A stretch of 64,000 nt of DNA from assembly GCF_008830185.1 (NCBI RefSeq), contig NZ_WAGX01000008.1, positions 124,001 to 188,000 on the forward strand, written 5' to 3'. Each line of letters begins with the position of its first letter. Position 1 is the stretch's first letter. This DNA is from Candidatus Galacturonatibacter soehngenii. GTDB lineage: Bacteria > Bacillota > Clostridia > Lachnospirales > Lachnospiraceae. A program made the position numbers and the translations under genes. Of the stretch, positions 15,874 through 24,857 are shown one piece after another. The notes beneath the pieces are model-generated. The model made no database searches. It had not been told where the DNA came from and saw only the letters and a list, made by a program, of their open reading frames with translations.

Positions 15874-17160
15874 TTAACAATAACGGTTAAACATAAGTCC
15901 GCTATAAAGCGAACAGGCATAAATATTAGCATCATATCTGTGACTTGTATCGGGATAAGTTACAATTGCTTTAGCAACATATTCTACTGGATTTATTAAG
16001 ATATGATCTATTTTTTTGTTAAGAGGATTTCTAAAACTTCTTAATGATATATAGGTACCTTCTTTTTTCTCCTCAAGATCTATGCTAGTTAATAAAAGAT
16101 TTTCGTCGATTTCTATGGAAGCATCTTGCTGAACAATAAGGCCCATTGAATCCAGTTCGTTTTTGTAACATAAAGCAATACTACCTAAGTCAGCTATAAG
16201 TTTTGAACTTTTTAAATGTTTCGATAATGGTGTGCTAGCAAGTTGAACTATATTATTATATGCTTCAACAAATGTTTTTATTTTGGTGTAGATAGACCTA
16301 TTATCATTTTTTAGGGATATTGTAACGTTTTCCCCAGGGGCTGTCGTTTTATGAAGACATAATTCATAAATTTTATTAACAGTAAAAACATTTGATGAGG
16401 AAGTTCTAGGTATGCCATTGATTGAAAATTTAGAATCAGTTGGCTTTTGATAGATTTGATTTAATCCAAAACTTGTTACCACACCAGATGAACTACTAGG
16501 GCCAAAATCTATAACCTTAAAGATGATGTCACTAAAACTCGCGGTACCAGTAGAAGTTGAAATAAGAGAAAGCCGTTGCTCAGCATTATTTTCATGTGTT
16601 TCAATAAGTGAACGTATTCCAATATCCGAACGATTAATTAAATTAGATATTTTTTTAAGAACATCCTTGTTTTTCTCTGTCTCACTTACTACAAATTCGA
16701 ACTCATAGTTGGTTCCGAATATATTTATTTGAAACGAGTGTGTGCCAGGAGAAAGACTTTTACTTTCTTTATGCATATAATAACCTTTATTAATTTGGTT
16801 GCTAGCAAGTTGCTCCACTTCTATTTGAAAAGAAGGCGCGTGAATCAGATCGTCTACGTTACCTATATAATTGGCTGTAACAATTTCCTCATTATCTGAC
16901 GCTAAAAGTTTGTCGTTAAACATTTTAAATGAACTTTGATCTTCGTGTTCTGAAATCGCAAGTATCATATTTTTTAAAATATGGGCATGTTCTTTGATGT
17001 TGATAATTTCACTTTGAACATCTTCATTTACATCAATTAAATACAACGGTGATTCTCTATTTAATTTAATGATTGCGTGATACAAATTCTTTAACTCGCT
17101 TTTTTTATGGATATCATATCTACTCATTGAACTAGAGTTAGATTTGTTTAAGTCGAACAT
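15874..17160 (-). CDS. Divergent FliD-related protein lacking both D0 ends
   Basis: 428 residues. Residues 111-210 (FQIEVEQLASNQINKGYYM, LSPGTHSFQINIFGTNYEFE, RLSLISTSTGTAS) follow the FliD N-terminal domain pattern. Residues 245-310 (FSINGIPRTSSSNVFTVN, PGENVTISLKNDNRSIYTKI, FVEAYNNIVQLA) match the next FliD domain and share the TSSSN string with the genuine FliD of this window. The N-terminal D0 motif (SGLDTDSI) and the C-terminal coiled coil of a cap are absent; instead there is a helical, charged 110-residue N terminus and a short tail GLMFNRYC. Start at 17160 has AAAGGAGGAA upstream; an extension from 17268 is rejected. Function is unknown. Confidence 0.7.
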   Translation of the reverse strand: MFDLNKSNSSSMSRYDIHKKSELKNLYHAIIKLNRESPLYLIDVNEDVQSEIINIKEHAHILKNMILAISEHEDQSSFKMFNDKLLASDNEEIVTANYIGNVDDLIHAPSFQIEVEQLASNQINKGYYMHKESKSLSPGTHSFQINIFGTNYEFEFVVSETEKNKDVLKKISNLINRSDIGIRSLIETHENNAEQRLSLISTSTGTASFSDIIFKVIDFGPSSSSGVVTSFGLNQIYQKPTDSKFSINGIPRTSSSNVFTVNKIYELCLHKTTAPGENVTISLKNDNRSIYTKIKTFVEAYNNIVQLASTPLSKHLKSSKLIADLGSIALCYKNELDSMGLIVQQDASIEIDENLLLTSIDLEEKKEGTYISLRSFRNPLNKKIDHILINPVEYVAKAIVTYPDTSHRYDANIYACSLYSGLMFNRYC

Positions 17161-17239
17161 AAATAATTCCTCCTTTCGCTTATCTGATGTATATACCCTT
17201 ATAACTATCAGTTTATCCCAAATAATGTTAGTTAAGATA

Positions 17240-17268
17240 ATTATAATATACCTGATTGAACTTGTCAT
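17240..17268 (-). promoter_or_regulatory. Sigma-A type promoter of the FliD-like gene
   Basis: On the minus strand, ATGACA (17263-17268), 17 nt, TATAAT (17240-17245). The gene therefore appears to be vegetatively transcribed. No good sigma-28 motif is seen upstream, unlike fliD itself. Confidence 0.6.
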
Positions 17269-17523
17269 TAAGTAAAAAGTAATAAATTAGATATAAATTA
17301 GTAAAAGATTAAGATACAGGAAGATTAGTTGATGATATTTAAAAAAAACCTTGAAAAATAAAACATAGCATGATAAAATACTAAGACTATATAGGAAAAA
17401 ACAGTTGACGATATGGTTATATTATGATATATTAGACTAGCGATGGAAGTAGGTCTTTTTTTTATGCCTAAAAATCAGTGCTTACAATTAGCAGTGAAAT
17501 TTTAACAAGCGGAGGTGGAAGTT
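17269..17523. other. Divergent intergenic region before rpmG
   Basis: AT-rich gap between the FliD-like gene and rpmG. It holds the two promoters listed separately and no other convincing gene or repeat. Confidence 0.6.
17405..17433 (+). promoter_or_regulatory. Sigma-A promoter of the rpmG-secE-nusG-rplK-rplA operon
   Basis: TTGACG (17405-17410), 17 nt, TATATT (17428-17433). The transcript would start near 17440, leaving a leader of about 85 nt. Confidence 0.7.
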
Positions 17524-17673
17524 GTGCGCGTAAAGATAACATTGGCATGTACAGAATGTAAACAACGTAATTACAACATGACAAAGGATAAGAAAGCTCA
17601 TCCTGACAGAATGGAAACGAAAAAATACTGTAAGTTCTGTAAATCACACACATTACACAAAGAAACAAAATAA
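17524..17673 (+). CDS. rpmG: 50S ribosomal protein L33 (zinc-binding form)
   Basis: 49 residues from GTG 17524: [20 protein letters not shown] to the end [10 protein letters not shown]. The two CxxC pairs (CTEC and CKFC) mark the zinc-binding C+ form, as opposed to the zinc-independent paralogue. GCGGAGGTGG is the ribosome-binding site. It stands immediately before secE-nusG, the usual Firmicutes order. Confidence 0.95.
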   Translation: MRVKITLACTECKQRNYNMTKDKKAHPDRMETKKYCKFCKSHTLHKETK

Positions 17674-17700
17674 TTTTGTTTAGCTAAAGGAGTGAATGAT

Positions 17701-17907
17701 ATGGGAGAAAATGCAAATGCAGAAAAAGCTCCAAAAAAGAGCTGGTATAAAGGTCTTAAGATGGAATTCCACAAGATTATTTGGCCAGAGCAAAAATCAC
17801 TTGCAAAACAGACAACGGCTGTGGTAGCTATATCAATTATTTTAGGTTTGATTATTTCAGTACTTGATACAATAATCAAATACGGTGTTGATTTCCTGGT
17901 AAAATAA
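17701..17907 (+). CDS. secE: SecE, preprotein translocase subunit
   Basis: 68 residues with a charged N terminus, the conserved WYKGLKMEFHKIIWPEQKSL amphipathic segment and one membrane helix (AVVAISIILGLIISVLDTII). It is the small clamp subunit of SecYEG. ATG 17701 is preferred over in-frame GTG 17692, which overlaps its own Shine-Dalgarno AAAGGAG. Confidence 0.95.
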   Translation: MGENANAEKAPKKSWYKGLKMEFHKIIWPEQKSLAKQTTAVVAISIILGLIISVLDTIIKYGVDFLVK

Positions 17908-17961
17908 TATTGGTTTGCCAATAGAAAAGGAAAATAATCTTATTAAGGCAAAGGTGATTTT

Positions 17962-18477
17962 ATGTCAGAAGCAAATTGGTATGTTGTGCATACCTATTCA
18001 GGTTATGAAAACAAAGTAAAAGCCAACATTGAAAAAACAATTGAAAACAGACATTTGGAAGATCAGATACTCGAAGTTCGAGTTCCGATGCAAGATGTAG
18101 TTGAGCTTAAGAACGGTGCGAAAAAGAACGTTCAAAAGAAGCTGTTTCCAGGGTATGTACTAATCAATATGGTGATGAATGATGACACTTGGTATGTTGT
18201 TCGTAATACCAGAGGTGTTACAGGATTCGTAGGTCCAGGTTCTAAGCCTGTGCCTCTTACTGAAGCTGAAATGAGACCATTGGGAATCAAATCTGAAGAC
18301 TTGGTTGTAGACTTTGTAGAAGGTGACAGCATTGTTGTTACTGGAGGTGTGTGGAAGGATACAGTTGGCGTTATTCAGGCTATGAATCCTCATAAGCAGA
18401 TTGTTATAATCAATGTTGATTTATTTGGTCGTGAAACACCAGTAGAAATAAGTTTCACAGAAGTAAAGAAAATGTAA
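17962..18477 (+). CDS. nusG: NusG, transcription elongation/termination factor
   Basis: 171 residues. NGN domain from WYVVHTYSGYENKVKANIEK; LFPGYVLINMVMNDDTWYVV and RNTRGVTGFVG are core motifs. The C-terminal KOW domain contains FVEGDSIVVTGGVWKDTVGV. NusG binds the RNA polymerase clamp and links transcription to translation. It lies between secE and rplK, the universal order. Confidence 0.98.
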   Translation: MSEANWYVVHTYSGYENKVKANIEKTIENRHLEDQILEVRVPMQDVVELKNGAKKNVQKKLFPGYVLINMVMNDDTWYVVRNTRGVTGFVGPGSKPVPLTEAEMRPLGIKSEDLVVDFVEGDSIVVTGGVWKDTVGVIQAMNPHKQIVIINVDLFGRETPVEISFTEVKKM

Positions 18478-18480
18478 CAC

Positions 18481-18508
18481 GTGGGAGGGAATCCCCCGCA
18501 AATACCAC
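18481..18508 (+). promoter_or_regulatory. Structured element before rplK, candidate L1-binding site (copy 1)
   Basis: GTGGGAGGG at 18481-18489 and AATACCAC at 18501-18508, with CCCCCGC between. GTGG pairs with CCAC around an inner G-rich/C-rich stem, leaving an asymmetric internal loop on the 3' side. The same element recurs at 19026-19054. L1 represses its own operon by binding an mRNA mimic of its 23S site, so an L1 role is proposed by inference. Confidence 0.5.
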
Positions 18509-18578
18509 AACACTTTCAGAGTTGCGATGTTAAACAAGTTTAACAAGCAAAATTGAAAAGATTTTAGGAGGTGCCATT

Positions 18579-19004
18579 ATGGCAAAAAAAGTATCAGGTT
18601 ATATTAAATTACAAATTCCTGCTGGTAAGGCTACACCAGCTCCACCAGTTGGACCTGCTTTGGGTCAACATGGTGTAAATATTGTTCAGTTTACAAAAGA
18701 GTTTAATGCTAGAACAGCTGATCAGGGAGATTTAATTATTCCTGTTGTAATCACTGTATATGCAGACAGAAGTTTTAGCTTTATTACTAAAACTCCTCCA
18801 GCAGCAGTTTTATTAAAGAAAGCTTGTGGACTTAAGTCAGGATCAGGCGTTCCTAATAAGACAAAAGTTGCTAAAATTTCTAAAGCAGAAATCCAAAAAA
18901 TTGCTGAACTTAAAATGCCAGATTTAAATGCTGCCACTTTAGAATCAGCGATTAGCATGATTGCTGGTACAGCACGTTCAATGGGTATCACTATAGAAGA
19001 ATAG
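18579..19004 (+). CDS. rplK: 50S ribosomal protein L11
   Basis: 141 residues. [20 protein letters not shown] then [20 protein letters not shown], and the C-terminal rRNA-binding motif [20 protein letters not shown] are diagnostic. It forms the GTPase-associated centre with the L10-L12 stalk. AGGAGGTG precedes ATG 18579. Confidence 0.98.
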   Translation: MAKKVSGYIKLQIPAGKATPAPPVGPALGQHGVNIVQFTKEFNARTADQGDLIIPVVITVYADRSFSFITKTPPAAVLLKKACGLKSGSGVPNKTKVAKISKAEIQKIAELKMPDLNAATLESAISMIAGTARSMGITIEE

Positions 19005-19025
19005 TAAACAATTGTAAACAATATC

Positions 19026-19054
19026 GTGGGAGGGTGAACTCCCGATAATACCAC
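19026..19054 (+). promoter_or_regulatory. Structured element before rplA, candidate L1-binding site (copy 2)
   Basis: GTGGGAGGG (19026-19034) and AATACCAC (19047-19054) repeat the copy at 18481-18508. The inner stem here is GGGAG/CTCCC. It ends directly beside the rplA Shine-Dalgarno TAGGAGG (19055-19061), so binding of a protein would mask ribosome entry. An L1 autoregulatory role is inference. Confidence 0.55.
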
Positions 19055-19069
19055 TAGGAGGTTATTTAA

Positions 19070-19762
19070 ATGAAAAGAGGAAAAAGATACGTTGAGGCTG
19101 CTAAATTAGTAGACCGCACAAATCTTTATGACACAGCAGAGGCTATTACATTAGTAAAAAAATCTGCTGGAGCTAAATTTGATGAAACAGTCGAAGCTCA
19201 TATTAGAACAGGTTGTGATGGTCGTCATGCAGACCAGCAGATTCGTGGTGCGGTAGTATTACCACACGGAACTGGTAAAGAGGTTAAGGTTTTAGTATTC
19301 GCTAAAGGTGATAAAGCTACAGAAGCACAAGCAGCTGGAGCAGAATTCGTTGGAGGAGAAGAATTAATTCCTAAAATCCAAAACGAAGGATGGTTTGATT
19401 TTGACGTAGTAGTTGCTACACCAGACATGATGGGTGTTGTTGGTCGTTTGGGTCGTGTACTTGGACCAAAAGGCTTAATGCCAAACCCAAAAGCTGGTAC
19501 TGTTACTATGGATGTAACAAAAGCAGTGAAAGACATCAAAGCTGGTAAAGTTGAGTATAGATTAGATAAAACTAATATTATCCACGTGCCAATCGGGAAA
19601 GCTTCTTTTACAGAAGAACAATTAGCGGACAACTTCCATGCGCTTCTTGATGCAATTATTAAAGCAAAGCCAAGTACCGTAAAAGGACAGTACTTAAAGA
19701 GTGTAACTGTTACTTCTACAATGGGACCTGGTGTTAGAATTAACACTGTTAAATTAGTGTAA
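19070..19762 (+). CDS. rplA: 50S ribosomal protein L1
   Basis: 230 residues, with the expected motifs: [20 protein letters not shown] near residue 45, [20 protein letters not shown] then [13 protein letters not shown], and the C-terminal [13 protein letters not shown]. It builds the mobile L1 stalk at the ribosomal E site and is a translational repressor of the L11-L1 operon in many bacteria. It is the last gene before the terminator at 19803. Confidence 0.98.
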   Translation: MKRGKRYVEAAKLVDRTNLYDTAEAITLVKKSAGAKFDETVEAHIRTGCDGRHADQQIRGAVVLPHGTGKEVKVLVFAKGDKATEAQAAGAEFVGGEELIPKIQNEGWFDFDVVVATPDMMGVVGRLGRVLGPKGLMPNPKAGTVTMDVTKAVKDIKAGKVEYRLDKTNIIHVPIGKASFTEEQLADNFHALLDAIIKAKPSTVKGQYLKSVTVTSTMGPGVRINTVKLV

Positions 19763-19802
19763 ATAGAACAGAACAAAAGAGTCAGAACGTTTATGGCTCA
19801 TA

Positions 19803-19840
19803 AAAAAGGACATTGCAATGTTAATTGCAATGTCCTTTTT
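19803..19840. terminator. Strong bidirectional terminator between rplA and the GT-C genes
   Basis: A 17-bp perfect stem: AAAAAGGACATTGCAAT (19803-19819), loop GTTA, and its complement (19824-19840), with A and T runs at the ends. It serves convergent transcripts from both sides. Confidence 0.92.
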
Positions 19841-19847
19841 AGAATTA

Positions 19848-21908
19848 CTACCAGAAAGTACTTTCGTTTTTATGAAAAACAATAAAAGTCAAATCTCCTA
19901 GAGTAGGTGAATCATTTTTATAAAGAACTCCGTTTGGATATATATCATAATTACCAGTTTCGTAGGATTGAAACGTAAGGCAGTGAACATCACTTACAAG
20001 GTCTGGAATAATCTGTATTTTAAATTCTTCTGTTTTATTTGGTATTATGGTACCTACCTCAATTCGATAGTAATCTTTATCAAATGCCAAACGCCCTAAA
20101 ATGCTGGTTTCATATAAAATCTTATCATTGTCATTTAATAGTCTGAATTTATAAGAAGAACAGTTCTCATTTCCAAGGGTATTTCTGACTTTTACGCCGA
20201 TTGTATTAAAAGTACGATTGGTTGTAAAGGTTTGGCAAAGTGTATCGCTAAGCAATGGAAAGGGATTATCTGGCTCAGCTAAATCTTGCTTGGCGGCATA
20301 ATTATAATGTGTATAAGGAACATGAATCATCTTGTTTCCTATGTAAATCAGGCTAAATAGGGTGAGACAAGTGCTAATTGCACCGAAAGCAATATAAATC
20401 TTCTGTTTTCTTATTGTGTTAATTTTATCGAAGCATATATGGAATCCATCAGCTGCAAGAATTAACATGGAACAGGTAAATGAAATGCTATATACTTCTC
20501 CGGCCTCCCAAAGGATATGGAAGAGAATTCCACCTAAGAAGTTAAGCATCACAGGAAATAAAAGGTTTTTGGGTTGCTGAAACAATGCATATAGAATGCT
20601 GATAAACATAAATCCCAAAATAACAAAATAATAAATATGACAAAAGCTAACTAAGATGTCGTTGTTACTTCCTGAAATATAATCATTAATGGAACTATAA
20701 TTTTGGGTCATACTTAAGTTATCAATGAAATCATCCGTACTATCACTCCAAGTAATCTCTAGCTTGTCTCTCCAAAGTCTTAATAGTCCTGGAACTCTTA
20801 GCGTTTTAACTCTTTGTACAATCACAGCTTCTGTCGCTTTGACTCTTAAATCCTTTGTTGTAAAACTTTCTGTAAAATTATCATCTGCAGCATTATATCC
20901 ACCCGTACCTTGCAATCCAAGCATAATCCAGTGAGTAATAGGATAACCAGTATCTTTATAATTAAAATGTACATATTGCTTTTCAATAATAGAGTAGCTG
21001 CTAAAGCCTATAATGACTGAGCAAATGAAGGCGATTACAGTGACAAGTGATTTGCGAGTTAACATTTTCAAATTTAAAAGTAGATATATGAACATTGCGA
21101 TTGCAACAATCATTACAGTGGCTCTTATTTTAAAACCGATAATGATGATAAATCCTGTCAAAAAAGAGTATATCAGCCTTTTTTTAACACTTTCTTTTTC
21201 TTGAATGCAGCAAATAAAGAAATAAATTGCTCCACTAGAAAAGGGCATAGAGATGGTATGTGTATAATAAAAAGGCGCGATTAGGTATGTAAGAGGATGA
21301 AACAAAACAAGAAGTAAGAACATAACTCCAACTTTGGGATTCTTCACTCGACATAACAAGCGATAAGAAAAATAATAGGATATACACATCATAAGCGCGT
21401 TAACAAGTTGTACATAAAGCATAAAAAAATTAGTAGGGAGACCTAATAACTTTGGAAGTTTTAATATAAGAGCAGTCGTAATACATATTGGTATGTTGTT
21501 GGGATATTTAGCAAAATACCCCAAAGAGTAATCAGGTGATAAGGATTGTCCATTTAGTAAGGCAATGGCTTGGTCAAATACCTTGAGTGTATCATAACGT
21601 AACGAAACTTTCATTTTTAAAATAAAAATTGCTTGAAATATAAAAATGGCTAATAGCAAAATATAAGGTAAATAAATATTTTTGCTCAACTCGTACCTGC
21701 ACAACAATCTATAAATAAGGTTTAATAGGAGAAAGATAAAGCTTGCACAAATTATAATAAAGGCTGGAACTTTATAGCCAAATAAAAAAGTGCTAAAAAA
21801 TTCCGTATTATTGAGATTCAATGCCATTAAAAGGATACAGCTTATAAAAAAAGAAAGCATGGCAAGGAATAGACAATAAAGTAAATGATTAATTCTAGTA
21901 AAAAACAT
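19848..21908 (-). CDS. Large multi-spanning membrane protein, GT-C glycosyltransferase-like
   Basis: 686 residues with about 11-12 hydrophobic helices in the first 530 residues, then a soluble beta-rich C-terminal domain of about 150 residues on the outer side. A charged loop after the third helix (RYDTLKVFDQAIALLNGQSL) stands where GT-C enzymes carry their catalytic Asp. The family uses polyprenyl-phosphate sugars to glycosylate lipids or proteins outside the membrane. The gene is 10 bp downstream of a second such gene, with AGGAGG before the ATG. The transferase call rests on topology and neighbours; substrate unknown. Confidence 0.65.
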   Translation of the reverse strand: MFFTRINHLLYCLFLAMLSFFISCILLMALNLNNTEFFSTFLFGYKVPAFIIICASFIFLLLNLIYRLLCRYELSKNIYLPYILLLAIFIFQAIFILKMKVSLRYDTLKVFDQAIALLNGQSLSPDYSLGYFAKYPNNIPICITTALILKLPKLLGLPTNFFMLYVQLVNALMMCISYYFSYRLLCRVKNPKVGVMFLLLVLFHPLTYLIAPFYYTHTISMPFSSGAIYFFICCIQEKESVKKRLIYSFLTGFIIIIGFKIRATVMIVAIAMFIYLLLNLKMLTRKSLVTVIAFICSVIIGFSSYSIIEKQYVHFNYKDTGYPITHWIMLGLQGTGGYNAADDNFTESFTTKDLRVKATEAVIVQRVKTLRVPGLLRLWRDKLEITWSDSTDDFIDNLSMTQNYSSINDYISGSNNDILVSFCHIYYFVILGFMFISILYALFQQPKNLLFPVMLNFLGGILFHILWEAGEVYSISFTCSMLILAADGFHICFDKINTIRKQKIYIAFGAISTCLTLFSLIYIGNKMIHVPYTHYNYAAKQDLAEPDNPFPLLSDTLCQTFTTNRTFNTIGVKVRNTLGNENCSSYKFRLLNDNDKILYETSILGRLAFDKDYYRIEVGTIIPNKTEEFKIQIIPDLVSDVHCLTFQSYETGNYDIYPNGVLYKNDSPTLGDLTFIVFHKNESTFW

Positions 21909-21918
21909 GATAAACCTC

Positions 21919-23505
21919 CTAGTTAGTTACAAAAGATGCCACAGAATAATTTCCGAAGGTTTCTATTGTATAGCCTTCATTCATAAAAATATTAATTTCA
22001 TCATTACTAATGATATAAATGTTTTTCTCATTCAGATTGTCTATGTCATAACCAAATGTAAATCTATCAAACGATAGAGGGGTGTAATCGTTTGGCAAAT
22101 TTGGATCATAAGATACAGATGCTAAATAATTCGTAACAGGAAGCTTTGATGCAAAGAGTACATTGGAATAATATATATCTTTATTTACGCATATGGTTGA
22201 ATCCGTTTTGGATATTGCTGCCTGTACAGATTCCATTACTCCGTATTGAAAAGGTTTTTGTATGGATAGATGATATATATTAAAATAAAAAGACGAAAAA
22301 GCAACAAAGCTTACCAAATAAACAAATATGATATAGGAATAAATAGGTTTTTTAAATAGTTTGGATGTAGTAATAATACCCTGAACCCAACATAGTATTA
22401 AGGGAATGTGAATTAGGTTTATCTTATTAATATTCACAGAACTTATAAAAAGTCCCCAAATTAAGCCGACAAAAATATTTGTTAAAACGAGTGTGAAAGG
22501 ATGGTATTTTTTATTCTTGATACTATTAAATGATAGACCAGCTATAGAACAAAAACCAACCACAACAAATAGATTGCTAAACTTATAAAAGAGTCCAAAT
22601 TCTTTAGTTGCATTCCATATAAGATCATCATTTTGTTTTATAAACAAAGTATATAAATGATAGATACTAGTTTTTACGTTGTGAATTGATACCTCTCCCC
22701 CTCGATACTCTAATAACTTTGGAATAGAAATTATATTGGTTTTTAACTCACCAATAATACCATTATTGATTAGCAAAAATAACATAAGGGGTAAGGCTAA
22801 TACAAATAAAACAATAACTGCCAATGTAAAAAATTTATCCCATTTAAATTTCTTGCAATATATACAGTATACAAGATTAAAAAATAGAATAACAGGTAAG
22901 GCAAACCACAAGGGTGCGTAAGCATACAACGAGAGTCCATAAAAAAGAAAGGATAAAATATAAAATTTGGAATTATCGAATGCCTTTATAAAAAATAGTA
23001 AACCAAAAAGAAGAAAAGCAGGAGCAATATTTGATTCCAATCCCCAATGTGCAAGCATAATATGCCAAGGTGTGATAGCAAATATAAATAGTCCAAGTAA
23101 AGTCAGTTTCCTATCTACATAAATATGTTTTAATAAATAATAAAACGCAATAAGGGACAGGCATGCAAAAAAAGCTTGGGGTAGGCGAATTACAAATGGT
23201 GTTAATTTGTTTCCTGCCAAAAATATAAAAGGAATGGTAAGGTAACTATACAAAACATTCATCCCGCTTCCCCACGAAACAAAGTAAACAGGATTTGAAT
23301 ACCCGTGTGAATCTACACCATAGTTTAAAAGTGAAAAAGCTTCATATCCAGAATAAGCTTCATCTTGATTCAATCCAAGTGGAAGAATGTCTAATTGATA
23401 GAAACGTACAAAGAATCCAAGAGTAAAAATTAAAATTAGAATAAGATAATACTTGTCAGAAATTAGCTTTCTGTATTTGCTAACGATTGATTTTTTATTG
23501 TCCAT
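21919..23505 (-). CDS. GT39/ArnT-like membrane glycosyltransferase (GT-C fold)
   Basis: 528 residues with about 11-12 membrane helices. The first external loop has LPLGLNQDEAYSGYEAFSLL (about residues 56-75). The Asp-Glu pair is typical of dolichyl/undecaprenyl-phosphate-mannose type transferases (PMT_2/GT39). A later loop with TPWHIMLAHWGLESNIAPAF is also typical. A small soluble C-terminal part follows. It heads the reverse-strand pair. GAGGAG before ATG 23505 supports the start. The acceptor may be a lipid, a cell-wall polymer or a secreted protein. Confidence 0.8.
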   Translation of the reverse strand: MDNKKSIVSKYRKLISDKYYLILILIFTLGFFVRFYQLDILPLGLNQDEAYSGYEAFSLLNYGVDSHGYSNPVYFVSWGSGMNVLYSYLTIPFIFLAGNKLTPFVIRLPQAFFACLSLIAFYYLLKHIYVDRKLTLLGLFIFAITPWHIMLAHWGLESNIAPAFLLFGLLFFIKAFDNSKFYILSFLFYGLSLYAYAPLWFALPVILFFNLVYCIYCKKFKWDKFFTLAVIVLFVLALPLMLFLLINNGIIGELKTNIISIPKLLEYRGGEVSIHNVKTSIYHLYTLFIKQNDDLIWNATKEFGLFYKFSNLFVVVGFCSIAGLSFNSIKNKKYHPFTLVLTNIFVGLIWGLFISSVNINKINLIHIPLILCWVQGIITTSKLFKKPIYSYIIFVYLVSFVAFSSFYFNIYHLSIQKPFQYGVMESVQAAISKTDSTICVNKDIYYSNVLFASKLPVTNYLASVSYDPNLPNDYTPLSFDRFTFGYDIDNLNEKNIYIISNDEINIFMNEGYTIETFGNYSVASFVTN

Positions 23506-23664
23506 AAATAACTCTCCTCAAAAATAAAATACGGTATCATAATATCATAAATAAAAGAAAAATGGAAATATATGTAAAAATTTAGAAAAATTTTATATAA
23601 AAATAATTATTTTTGTTGTATAATAAAAGAATTGTTTTTGAGTATTAGATATATGGAGGTTATA
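23506..23664. promoter_or_regulatory. Divergent AT-rich promoter region between the GT-C pairs
   Basis: About 160 bp of A/T-rich DNA. A TATAAT lies at about 23619-23624 for the plus-strand pair, but no convincing -35 at 17 nt. No good minus-strand promoter was found. The region divides two convergently unrelated operons. Confidence 0.35.
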
Positions 23665-24855
23665 ATGGATCAGTATTTGAGAAAAATAATTTATAAGAAA
23701 CTAAGGTTTGATAATGTAGAATTTACTGTGTTGGATGTTATTTTCTTGATAGGCATAGGAATAAGTGGTTTGATGATGCGATTAAGTTTAAAATCATTTG
23801 TTTCTGGTGATTTTACATTTTTTTTAGAGCCTTGGATCAATGAATTTAAAGCAAATGGTTTTGGAGCTCTTAGTGGCGATTTCTATAATTATAATCCACC
23901 ATACATGGTAATTCTTTATTTTATCGCAAAGTCAAATATAAATCCGTTGACGGGAATCAAAGTGGTATCATGCATATTTGATTTAATTATTTCATTAGTG
24001 GCAAGCCTAATTGTATTGGATGTGACAAAAAATAAGCTTCGTACCTCATTTACTTATGCAGCGTTATGGATATTGCCTACTATCGTAGCAAATGGATCGA
24101 TGTGGGGACAATGTGATGCGATATATGGAGCATTTCTATTACTATCCATTTATCTTTTGTTAAAGGAAAGGCCTACTTTAGCTATGGTTTTTCTAGGAAT
24201 AGCAGTAGGATTTAAGATGCAAGCTATTTTTCTTTTGCCAGCATATATCATATTATGGTCAAAGCGAAAGTTGAAATTAGTTCAATTTTTATGGATACCT
24301 GGTATATATTTTATTAGCCTTCTTCCAGCAATTTTTGCGGGAAAAAGTCTTGCAGACACGATTGGTATTTATATGGGACAGGCAAAAGAACAAACCTATC
24401 TGGAAATGAATTGGCCAGGCTTATATGAACTGATTGGGATTGAACCATACTACGATTATTATGGTCCTGCAGCGATTTGGTTTACGCTTGGAATTTTAAT
24501 GTGTATTATGTTTTACCTCTCTTATAAAATATATGAAGTGAATAAAACGCACATGATAGATGTTTTTTTGTATATTGCTATGGTAACCGTATATTTCTTA
24601 CCGTATATGCATGAAAGATATGGGTACGTTGCAGGTATTTTAGCAATCATAGTAGGACTTGTTAATACAAAAAAACTTTATATACCAATTATTCATGTAA
24701 TAGTATCTTACGGAGCCTATCAGTCATGTTTGGCAGATCGTAGAGTAGTGCCGTTTTGGTTGTATTCATTTGCATTACTTTTTTTAATTTTGGATTTTGG
24801 TGTGTATATCTTCAAATACATACATAAGAACAGCTTAGGTAACAAGGAGGTATAG
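23665..24855 (+). CDS. GT-C type membrane glycosyltransferase, first of a tandem pair
   Basis: 396 residues, about 10 hydrophobic helices. The early external loop SGDFTFFLEPWINEFKANGF and DFYNYNPPYM carry the acidic residues expected of GT-C mannosyltransferase-like proteins. Later motifs are WGQCDAIYGAFLLLSIYLL and PYMHERYGYVAGILA, where HERY is conserved in the next gene. ATG 23665 follows GGAGG; an upstream start at 23632 has no ribosome-binding site. Paralogous to the following gene along its whole length, so a tandem duplication is likely. Confidence 0.78.
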   Translation: MDQYLRKIIYKKLRFDNVEFTVLDVIFLIGIGISGLMMRLSLKSFVSGDFTFFLEPWINEFKANGFGALSGDFYNYNPPYMVILYFIAKSNINPLTGIKVVSCIFDLIISLVASLIVLDVTKNKLRTSFTYAALWILPTIVANGSMWGQCDAIYGAFLLLSIYLLLKERPTLAMVFLGIAVGFKMQAIFLLPAYIILWSKRKLKLVQFLWIPGIYFISLLPAIFAGKSLADTIGIYMGQAKEQTYLEMNWPGLYELIGIEPYYDYYGPAAIWFTLGILMCIMFYLSYKIYEVNKTHMIDVFLYIAMVTVYFLPYMHERYGYVAGILAIIVGLVNTKKLYIPIIHVIVSYGAYQSCLADRRVVPFWLYSFALLFLILDFGVYIFKYIHKNSLGNKEV

Positions 24856-24857
24856 GC

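Noticed and set aside
17434-17464. Weak stem AGACTA/TAGGTCT with T8 resembling an attenuator before rpmG
   Set aside because: The left arm begins before the predicted transcript start (about 17440), so the RNA would lack it; the stem is also short and bulged.
19225-19776. Long minus-strand open frame (183 codons) across rplA
   Set aside because: Antisense shadow of a certain ribosomal protein gene; no ribosome-binding site and no recognisable domain.
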